From positions 642,597-706,596 of the forward strand of contig OZ025848.1 in assembly GCA_964019425.1 (NCBI GenBank): 64,000 nucleotides of DNA, given 5' to 3'. The notes beneath the pieces were generated by a model. That model was not told the DNA's origin. It saw nothing but the letters and a program-made list of their open reading frames with translations, and made no database searches. Position 1 is the stretch's first letter. Each line of letters opens with the position of its first letter. This stretch comes from Flectonema sp. DT1601. Lineage: Eukaryota > Euglenozoa > Diplonemea > Diplonemida > Diplonemidae. Both the position numbers and the translations under genes were made by a program. Below are positions 1 to 11,200 of the stretch, piece by piece.

Positions 1-613
1 TCGTTAAATTTTTGTCTACTTAAACAACCTTTTTGTTGGAGATTTTCCCAAAAATGATTTTTAAAGTTTTTGAAAAGATCGAGACTTTGAAATTGAAAGA
101 AAATGAACATAAAAACATAAAAATATAAATAGAAACTCGTTACACACGGTTATTCAAAACATAAAAATCGTGTGACACGGATCAACTGGATTTCTGAAAC
201 AATTCACTCCCTAATCTCTTTGCCGTTGTTTGTTTAATCGGCGGCTGTCAACTTCCTCTCTTATCACACATCTTATGCTGGAGTTATTATTTTTACTACT
301 TCAACAATCCATGTTGTGTCTTCGGAAACGGTAACGGATTAGACCTCTGTTTTCTGTGAGTTACCCTCCTTGAGCACTCATAACATGAAGCAATGTTGGA
401 TTAAGTAACTAATAATAAACTCATATACTAGCTAACTTGTGATGTGTTTTTTATTACTTTTTCTTTTTTTTTCATATTTCGATTTTAGTGCACTCTTTAA
501 TAATAAAACTCATATTCCAACTACTTACAGCTAACATAATCGATGAGAGTTTTGTTGATCAAGTTGAGCAGTTCTTAAATACATTTTATTTATAGACAAC
601 TATCTCATAAACC
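1..613. other. Upstream intergenic stretch
   Basis: AT-rich DNA with several homopolymer runs and stops in all frames. I see no convincing gene. The last 60 bases before the ATG at 614 are AT-rich and probably hold the promoter and 5' UTR of the following gene, but no sharp motif stands out. Confidence 0.5.
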
Positions 614-1495
614 ATGAGTTTCACCGACTTCATTTATTCCGACGATGGTGGCTGGTCTTGGCTAACATTACTAATTACAATATTGGTTCCCGCAGGTATT
701 GTTATCTCGTGGAACGCGTTCAACCGAAAACAACTTGAACAGCTGTCGGGGGAATTTGAAAAAGCAGCGAAGAGTTTGTCGGGTAAGCCAGGTCAGAATG
801 TGTTGTGGAATAGTATTGATGAAATAGTTAGAGAGGGATGTGAGAAGGCATTAGTTAACGCTTACGAGAGAGCAATCAACTCTGAGTTAGGACGTCCTAT
901 GACTATCCACATAGGAACAATACAGATGCTTCCTGGAGATGAAGAGTTTATTAGTTGCTGTTGCGAAGTTACATTTGAAAAAGGTCAGCGATGCCTAGTT
1001 TCATTAGCATGGCATGAAACAACTGCAAAACTAGGATCCATAACAGTTGAACCAGAAGATGCTGAATTAGATATTTACAAACATATAAATCCGAGTAGCT
1101 TTGAACAGAATACAGATCAATTCCTCGAACACTTATTCAAAGGAAGAATAGAGAAAGCTTATAAAATGATGCACGAATCACTTCAAGATAAACTAACCAC
1201 CGCACAACTTCTACAACAAAAGAACAGCGTCCTTTCCCACATGGGTGGCGACAGTTACTATGATCCAGACACGACATACCATTCTGCTAAATCAGAAAAA
1301 GTTGGAGAACGCAAAGTTTACACACTCGTGTGTGGACTCAAAGGTGATGATCAGGACTCTACTGGTACATTTAAATGGATGATAAATGGAATGGCGAGCA
1401 AATTAATAAAATTTGAAATTAGCACGACTGGAAAGCCTAACAAAGAAACAGTCTTCATTCATCCAGACGGGACTAGAATTGATGCAGTCAGTTAG
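614..1495 (+). CDS. Membrane-anchored protein of unknown function
   Basis: Codes for 293 residues without an intron. The start is chosen because the ATG follows AAACC, a good eukaryotic context. One hydrophobic segment at about residues 15-34 is followed by charged residues, suggesting an N-terminal membrane anchor with the rest on one side. A middle part (about 90-155) with three consecutive Cys and a later part (about 165-285) each look like small alpha/beta domains. The later part, with a pattern of gr.ekay.m....l...ls..ll, recalls NTF2-like DUF3887-type domains; that is inference from pattern only. No enzyme motif is visible. It stands alone, 0.7 kb upstream of the BEACH gene. Confidence 0.75.
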   Translation: MSFTDFIYSDDGGWSWLTLLITILVPAGIVISWNAFNRKQLEQLSGEFEKAAKSLSGKPGQNVLWNSIDEIVREGCEKALVNAYERAINSELGRPMTIHIGTIQMLPGDEEFISCCCEVTFEKGQRCLVSLAWHETTAKLGSITVEPEDAELDIYKHINPSSFEQNTDQFLEHLFKGRIEKAYKMMHESLQDKLTTAQLLQQKNSVLSHMGGDSYYDPDTTYHSAKSEKVGERKVYTLVCGLKGDDQDSTGTFKWMINGMASKLIKFEISTTGKPNKETVFIHPDGTRIDAVS

Positions 1496-2219
1496 AAACA
1501 AGTAGTGGAGTAATGTGAGTCAAATGTTTTTTTTCTTTTGAAAGTTATCAACCTGCTTGCTAGCTAGTGAAGACAGTTTATGAATAGATTCTTCATTTGA
1601 TGTCTCAAGTGAAGTGAAAATTATATTTTAATTCTCTTCACAGAATTCAATCACAATGAAATGGATGTTTAGATGGGACGCTACCTGCGGAAGTCCTACA
1701 AGGGTTGCCAGTAGGTTGGTTATCAATTTAAAACGAAAAGCTACAACAAAGCTCCTTTTCCCCTTTCTTTTTAGTTCCAATACATTATTGTCTGATTCCC
1801 TACTCAAGTGCGTTTCGCTGGGTGTGGTCTACTTGTTGTGAATAGCTTTATCGGCTTCGACTTTATACAAAACCTGAAAGAAGAAATCTCTTCACTTGTA
1901 ACTTATCCGCCTACCTGGGTTCTGCATGAGATGGAATGCCTGCTTCACTTCGGGTTGAAGTCTGGGGCTCATTTATTTTCGATTTTGAGTTGAAACATTG
2001 AATTTAATTATCATTCTGTTCCTAAACAGGTGTACAATAAAATATGGAAGATCACAATCACCCTTCTTCTTGTTTTTGATCTTTTTTTTTTATTACTTCG
2101 CAGCTGCAGATAATTTAATTTTATTTTCACTTTCTTCAGATCTTCTGTGAAATGCGTTTGTGATAAGACAGCCGTAACGACATTTAACGTGAAGAGAAGA
2201 ACGAGAACCAGAAGGTAGA
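1496..2219. other. Intergenic region before the BEACH gene
   Basis: Short open stretches of about 60 codons occur, but none has protein-like composition or a good start. A pyrimidine-rich segment near 2060-2095 and an AT-rich run up to the ATG at 2220 are probably promoter and 5' leader of the next gene. Confidence 0.5.
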
Positions 2220-5200
2220 ATGCTACGAGGGTTACTAAGTAGTACACTACGAAGAGATAAGGGAAATAAGAAAAATGCTATTCAAGAACCAGATCCTGAA
2301 GAGGTTGAGAGAGAACGAGATCTTCTTTGGATGAACAGCTGTGAGAAAGGAAGAATACTAAAAGAGCTTTGGGAACACATTCCAAATACAAAAGGAGGAT
2401 CCGCATTATCTCCAACTGTACAGAAGTTTGAATCCACTGCGAGTACATCTCCAAAGCAAATGCCTTCTCTTGATTGGGATGCTGACAACGATGCTGAGGA
2501 GGCTTTTCGAAGTCAGTTTCTTACAACATATGAAGAATGGAGTCCAACTACTGGTGATGATGTTATTCCTTCCTTGTTCTTATCTCACTTCTGTTCATCT
2601 CTTCATTCTCTTGTTGATGCCTTAGCTAAAGTAGATACGTCTATGCCTCGTGGTAGGGCTCCTTATCAATACTTGGCTGTATCAAAAACACTCTCTTGTC
2701 TGATGGTCGCCGTAAGAGGTCCTCTCAATATACGATTTATTATTGAGAAAGGATTCTTATTGGACATATCAAAACTAATTGAAGCAATCGTAACAGGACT
2801 TTGGCCTCTAACATTACCGTTAGCATGTCTCAAAGACAGTGTTCGATGCAGCGAAGAGATGGCTAAGAAAAATGAAACAAAAGCAGGAGCGAGTCAGGAC
2901 TTGGTGAGGCTTCGTGACAAACTATCTCAAATTCAATTAAGAATATCTGTGTTGTCTCAGGCAATGAAGTTAGTATATGGATGTGTAGTTGAACAAGCAC
3001 AACCCTCACCTCGTAACACACTTGATGGGGTTACGTCATTAAGAATACCACTCACAGAACTTGAAACTTCTGCTGCTTGTGTTAACGGTCAGCCGTCAAT
3101 TGTAAAAGTTCTCTCCTGGTCGATTGTTATGTTGAATACTTACGTACTTCATGCGGTCACAAATAGTGACTTAAAAGAAAACGACGACGATCCTCAAGAA
3201 GAAGATAACAGCGAACCGAAACCAACAAGCAGCAGTGAAGATAACAGCGAACCGAAACCAACAAGCAGCAGTGAAGATAACAGCAGCGATATTCTGTTTG
3301 AGATAATAAATATGATGCTTTCTATTATTGCTTCTACGTCTCTTGGAACCAACTCAACTTCTCTTTTAGATTCTGGAATCCCATCAGCGATATGCAGCTG
3401 TTTGAAATGGCCAACCGAAAGTATCTTTCGACACATTGAAACAGATCAACCTATTTCGGAAGACTGTCATCACGATGTGTTAAAAACTGATTACGTTATG
3501 TTTCAATTTCCTCGTCTTCATAATCGTCGAAGAGATCAATTTTCTGAAATTCATCAACACGCCATTCGAATTGCGACTCAATTGTTAGAAAAGAATCCAA
3601 TTTGTATTAAACAATTCATCGATCTAACTACAGGATCTGAAGCTAACCTTCTCGACGTCGTCTCAGAATCAATGGTTTGGCACGTCTTTTGCTATACTTC
3701 AAAGTCTGATGATAAAGTTGTCAGCGAACATTTATCAGAGATACTCCAAGTTCAACTTGTTGAACCGAATGATGAGTTTCTTGTTGACTTTTTTAATGCG
3801 GAAATTGAAAAATCGAAGGATGGATTTCATGGAATCCAACACCATCACAATATCGGAGATCCGAACCTCTTGTCGCAGTTGAGTGGTATTGTTGCTGCGT
3901 CGATCAATAGCGCTCCACTTTTTGATTATGTAGTTGAGAATGGTCATCGGAATCTCGGTCAACTATTCGAACTAGTAACAGACTTATCGAAGACAGCCAA
4001 CTCTATCCGAAGTCTCGCATATGCCGATGCTCTCTCAAAAATAGCACAAGACACTAAACAATCACCACCACCTTCAGATCTTTGGACTCACGCTAATTTG
4101 ATTGAACTTATTTCTTTAAATGTGTTCGCTCCACTTTTCTTAAACTCATCAAAGGGTCCGTTAATTCAACGAGCTCAACCTCCTCCTGCTAACTTGATTG
4201 TAGCACTTAATCATCAACGAGATAAATATCATTTACAGCTGTACTGTTTATCATGTTTGTTACAGTTTGTAAAAGCACAAGAAGAACAAGACTCTCTCAG
4301 AACCAAAAGAGATGTGGTAGTAGGAAAAGTAACTGGAACAGGGATTGCTGGGTATCGCATAAATGGTATAAACGGACAAGTTATTTCTGTTTATGATGTG
4401 ATGGTTCAGTTGGGAGTACATCGTATTTTATTAGAATCAGAAATATTTTACCAATCTTCATTTGATACAATGAGAGGTAAGACAGTCAGAGATCCACTAC
4501 GCTACAGATGGCAAGTTCCTTCATCAGACGAGCCAGATGGAAAATGCTTTAGAATGCTCATAAAACAAATTAGCAGACTAGTTTTATCAAAGATCGCTAC
4601 CCATAAAAGTAGAGACATCAGAGCTGATGTAATGGCCGTGTCTGATATGTTAAAACAATGTAGGTATCAGTCAAATATTATTATTGAAATGGGATTGTTA
4701 CTTCTATTGGTATCTCGTCAACGTGAAGCAACAACAGGCAGGCTCAGAATAGCTTCTATCTCTGAGAATGATCCTCAAGTGACCAGCTGTCTTCTTTCAG
4801 TCTTAGCACAGACATTTGAAGCACAGCATGAGATTGTGACTGGATTGAAGAATCCACCTGCTCCTTTATCAACCATTCCAAGAGTACTTTCTAGTCTTGA
4901 TATTCAATCAGTTGATGATGATGATAAGTCTGTCCCAGTTGGTAGATCTGTGTCACTTGATATTATTGGAAAACCAGCCTGTCCTGTTCCACCATCAGCT
5001 TTAAGAAGGAGGAGTTCTAAATCATTTTGTGTAAGTGACAGTCCACAGTTAGGTGTGAATACGGTCATGAGCTCACCAAGAACACCTGTTAGTCCGTTGA
5101 AGAAATTATTTTCAAGTCCTGGATTTGGATCTTTAGACAGAAAAGTAAAACGAGGTGTTAGTTCAATCGTTTTGGTCAGCTCACCTTCAACTCTCTCTCC

Positions 5201-8200
5201 TCAACCAACTAAGGTTTCTCCAGCGTTAAGTTTAGTATCAATGCAGAGTGATGTAACAACACCAGCACCTATTCCTTCAAGTGTTACTGTTGATGACTTA
5301 CCTTATTATATGGTAGCTAGGAATATTATATTAAATGTAATCGAAACACTTCTTGAACTTCCTTCAGTTCAAGTGATGATGCTCAGCTCATCATATCAAA
5401 ACTATACAACTCTATTATCGTGTCTTAATGATTCAACACTGAGGGAGTTCGGTAAGAAACAAATATCATTTCTTCTAAAGCAAGCAGGAGAAGGATCAGA
5501 TACGGAGACGTTATCAAAAATATTAAAACCACCTCTTTCGAGATTGTTGATGGGATTGACTTCTTCAACTTCGACAGTAATAATAATATCACTCGAACTC
5601 ATTCAAGAAGTCATCAGTAGTCTGGAAGCAGAAGAACGACAACAACTAACAACCCTTCGAATTCCAGCATCATCAAAACTACCAGAAGCAGGTAAACGTC
5701 GGAGAGTTATTCAAAACATGAATAACGATGCGTACGTTAAACTAACAAGTGCTCTTCATTGTACTAAAATAGAAGATATAACTATAAAAATAACTGAAGA
5801 AAACGATGACAGCGAAGTTTGCATCACAAGCCACAAGCTGGCAACAACAGTTGTTGATACGATTGGTTGGCTGCTACGAGGAAATGCGAGAGCTAAGGAA
5901 CAATTTAAAATAGAAATTGGTTGGAATACGCTGGGCGATGCTATATTACAATGTGTCAACAATGACCCAAGCCAACAGCTATTCGACCACTTGTTCTCCG
6001 TCCTACTTGATGTCTCTGGTGATAGCGATGGGGATATCGATAAACACCATTGTATTAAGAATGAAGACTTATTGGTTGTTATTTTAAAACTTTGCTTTCA
6101 CAAGTCATTCTCTAGTAATACCTCATTAGTTCTGAGTCTAATGAAGAGGGTTAAAACTATTTTATCATCGTCGCTACACAATTTAGAAAAAGCATCTCGT
6201 GTTGGTGTTTTAGAAATACTAGTCGACATGTTAGTAAAATGGGACAACAGAGACATCAGATCTCAAATAGTAGAATGTTATCACAGAGTAGGTAGACATT
6301 CTCTCACAGTTAGACAACTGAAGCCGTTGTTTGCTATTCTCAGAGAGCAGACTGGTCCTCGTAGAACATTTCTACTCCCTTGGGTGATTAGAATACTTCG
6401 TAATCTAGGCGCCACTCAATCTGTTGAATCAAAACGAGAAGAACGAAAACGAGTCGACGACGGACAACCCGGAGAACCTTTATCAAGAGGACCGTCGGCA
6501 TTCTTCGATTTCAGTGGAGACATAAACAGCGGTCTTAAACTACCTGATGCGGCTAACTATCCATCTACTACGGGGTATTCGATATCAATGTGGATACGTA
6601 TTGAGTCTTTTCATCCACCATCACTGCATACATCTTTAGATTATACTCCTGTTCTTTATAGTTTACACTCAGAGTCAAGTGAGAGAGATGTTAATTCCTT
6701 CGGTGCTCACTTTGTTGAGGGAAGACTTCGACTGTCTGTTCGATCATCTGGTGAATCTGATTCGATAGCTGACGTCGACACTTGTCAGTTTGAAACAAAA
6801 AGATGGTATCACATACTATTATCTCATAGTTGTGGAAAGAGGATTATTGGAAAATCTGAGGCACGACTTTATGTAAATGGAGTTGAGAAATGGAAAGGAC
6901 CACTGCGATACCCAAAACCACAACAACAACATCCTTACATTGTAACTCTCGCCACTGACGTTAGAGGACTACGACAAGAAACGTTATTAACTTCACTGTA
7001 TGGTCAAATAAGTTGTGTTTACCTCATTGACGGTTTAGTAACAAGTTCTGTAGTCAGTGCTATCTACGGACTGGGTCCTGATTATCAATCTAACTTTGCT
7101 CCAGCTGATCGTGAAAAGGTTGTGTCAGTCTTAGGAAGTGAAAGTATTAAAGCACTGTTCCATGAATTCTTATCCAGCAAGATTTATATGTTATTCAATC
7201 CTCTTGCTTCTCAAGATGGGATGCTGATTAATATCGCAACTCTGAATCAGATGGATGAAATCCACGAATCTTCAACTAATAAAGATTCCTTAGCCGTCGT
7301 GTTAAAAGGAAGTCAATTGTGCATCACTCAGTCTCTACATCAAGTGTTAGAGTCATTGGGAGGTCTTTCTGTGTTATTTCCGTTACTCGCATTGTTAGGT
7401 GAGTACAGACATTCTTTATTTAGTGATGAAAACAGAGCTGATTCTAAAAAAGACATCCAACTATCGACTGACATTGTTCCGTATTTAATAAGTAACCTCT
7501 TGTCGTTACTTCACGATTTATTAAAGTTACATCCTCTCTTTGTAATTGAGGTTCAAAATCAACGTCTGATTCACATTCTAAATATGTTATTGAGACCGGT
7601 TGGTCCTCTCTTAGATAAAAGTAATGTTGAAAGAATAAAAATACTACTACACAAAGTATGGAATGAAGACACATGGAGAGACACAGTAATGTATTTATTA
7701 GTTGATATGAGTATTTGGGTTCAATCAGCTTACTCTGTCCAAATGGATCTGTTTGCTACTTTATATAAAATTGTGAGTTCAGATCCAAAGTTAGTAAAGA
7801 ATTCTATTGGATTAATGTATTTCTTAGATCAAATGACGTGGCATTTGTATTATGAAACACCAACAGTTAGTATGGAAGGTGTTCGTGATAAAGACACCAG
7901 AGAGAGAATGAAAGGAAAGAGAGGATTGAATTGTAATCGGGAGATCTATCAAGTACGACAAGAAGTGTTTAGAGTAGTTCAACTGATTATGACTGAGTGC
8001 CCAAATTCTGATGATATGCAACTACTCAATCACACACTTCTAAATCCAGTTCAAGATCGCAGACAGTTATGTGACTTACTTGATTACCTACTCGACTTTT
8101 GGGAACAAAAACCTGATTCTGTTGATCAATTCATAAAACACGGAGGAGAAACAGTTCTCGTTGAGTTAGTGAAGTCTGATTTCCCACCTTTGAGACAAGC

Positions 8201-11200
8201 GACAATCAGAAGTATTGGACAGTTGTTGAAATCTAAAAAGATAAGAGAGAAATATGAAATAACAAAACCATCGGGACTTTATGTTATCCAACAAGGGATT
8301 ACTGATAAACTTCTCGATATTCAAACATACAGAGCGATGAGAGATTTACTGCTAGGACAGATTCATACTCCAGCGGGAGGTTCGCAAGCTGTTTCAGAAT
8401 CGCCTTGTAGACCATTACCAACTGGGAGTGTAAGGAGATACGGCATCGATGTTCCAGCTGCGATTAATCTCATCTTACGACAACTATCTAATTGTAGTCC
8501 ATCAGACCGATGTGTAATTGTTCAAGACTTGATAACTATCACACAAGGAAGTGTTGAGAATTGTAAGCTGTTATCAACTTTATCAATCAGTACATTACTT
8601 ATTGACGTCTACTCCGATATGATGAGTTCTAAAGACACTGAAGGATCTGATTTATTAATAATATTTATATCACAATATTTGTACCAACTCTTATTATGTC
8701 TAAGTGATGGTTGGAAACATTTGGACATATTGATTGCTGCCTCAGATAACTACATCTCATTTGATGCCTATGAGTTTCTAGTATCAGTTTTCAGGGGTAT
8801 TATTGCACTTCTCAGTAGGGATGCTGCATTAGGAAAGATGGGATCTCCAGGTCAATTGGTTTTATCAAATGTTTGTTATGTGATCGTGTTTATCGAAGAC
8901 TTGTTGTGTTTTTATAAAACGGTAAACGCGGCAATTGCATCTTCACGTGAGGATGAGACAAAAACTGAGACACTGACAGCAGCGGATAGCAGTTCTGATC
9001 AAGCATCACTCATTGATGGGAATAGTGGTTTGAGAGTCTCTTCGAGGTCATCAACACCGAGTCCACAATCATTGCAATCAAAAGTTTATAATGAACATTC
9101 AGAACTTTGTGTTGTTGATGTCACAAAGTGGTTTGGTTGGGATCTGGCCTATGAGACTCTTCAATTGATGTTTAGTATAGGACTTTATAAAGTTTATGAA
9201 TTCTGTAAATCAGTTGATAATAAAGACAGTAAGTTTCTTTATAAAAACAGAGAGATGTCGTACTTTTCTCGACAGGGTGCGATCGCTCGAATCTGCACGA
9301 AGTTCATTCGTCTCTGCATGCAACACATTAGCACAACTGAAATAGACGATCAGAAATATAAATTAAATATGAACAACTTATTAGGTTTTACTAAAGACAT
9401 TATCAACTTGGATAAAACAAGTGATCAAAACCAAGAACGTTTCGAAGACATAATGACCACTGACAGTAAGAACTTTCAAGCCAATGAATCAAAAGGAAGA
9501 ACCTTCTCATTGTTATCAATGTTGGCTGAGTACACACAACGAGGACACGCAGAGCTAAAGATCCACTCGGGTATCGATGAAGAATTGTTAAATAAAGTAG
9601 TTAAAACAATATCTCACATATTCTCTGAGAGACAGAAGGTTATTGATTATGAACTGACTGGTGCCTCTCCACGGACTCGTATAAACCCACCTCCTTGGGT
9701 CACCTGGTTACGAACCAGAACAAATGAGCCTGGCTCGTTAACGAAGTTCTCTGAATTATTTAGAGGAGTTGATTGGCAACAACTAAACATGGTAATGTTA
9801 CCAGTCATTGATAAGTTAAAGAAGGAATCAGCTGAGATAACAAATCCCCTAATCCACAGACGTCGTAAAGCATGGCTCAGCGAGAAGAGACTACTCGCTG
9901 GTATCGATCAACGAATGTCGAAGTGCATTCAAAAATTAATTTCAAAAGCAAGTTCTGGAACTGTTCAAATGCAACAACAATGGCAATGGGCAAACAACAT
10001 GCAGAACACTTATAGAGACTTACAAAGAACATCTGAAAAACATTGGAAGATACTCGTGACAGCAGTAACCAATGAACGTGGTGCTTGGGTTATATCACAG
10101 AAGAACTCAAAGACTTCGACAGTTAAAAAAGATAAGAAGACTTTTGTTATCAGATCAAAACAGAGTGTTGGAACAGATCTTTGTAGAATCAGATCAAAGA
10201 TACGAAAAGATCCAAAAGGAACTGACCATGCGGGGACAGCAGCTAATACAAAAGGTGGAAAGATTAAAGAAACTGACGCAGTTAAGATCACTCAACATGA
10301 TGAGGTCGAAGATGATGATATCGTTCTCGTTGATGCTACTGACTTAGGTGGAGAAGAACCTCCTCTAACGGGAATGTCTGCAATCTTTCAATGTGAATTA
10401 ATTGTTCTAATGCAAGGATGGAGTGGAACTCTTCAGATTACCGGGAACCCATCCAGATCATTATTTGTTATGATTGATGAGGATAATCAAAGTATTGTTC
10501 AGGCGACGAATCCTGCTTCTGATCATTTAATTGAAAAACCAAAAGACGACAAGTACAGCATCGACTCTCTCGAATCTTTAACTCTCCGTAGATACCGGTT
10601 ACGTTGGACAGCTATTGAGTTCCTATTCACTGACACTGTTTCAATCCTTCTTAACTTTCCTAAAAAGGGTGACGCTGCTCAAGTTTTTAAAGTAATTCTT
10701 AATCAAATAAAACAACCACGACCAAAATCACTAAAAACAACTGACTTTCCTAAGAATCCAATTCAAGAATTAAAAAAGAGTCGTCTGACTGAGAAATGGT
10801 TGAGAAGAGAAATATCAAATTTTGAATACTTAATGGGACTGAACAACATAGCATCAAGAACTTATAATGACCTAACACAATATCCTGTAATGCCGTGGGT
10901 TATTGCTGACTACAGTAGTACAGTTCTAGACTTAGAAGATGAAAACTCATTCAGAGACTTATCCTATCCAATGGGATGTATTGGTATCGATGGTAAAAAG
11001 AACGATGATCGTGTTGAAGAACTCACTGCTAAACATGATAGTTTAGAAGCCATTGGAATGACCCCATTTCATTTTGGATCTCATTACAGCAATAGTGGTT
11101 TTGTTTTATTTTATTTAATTAGACTTGAACCTTTTACCACTGGTGGTATTGTTCTTCAAGGTGGTAAGTTCGATCACGCTGACAGAATGTTTGATAGCAT

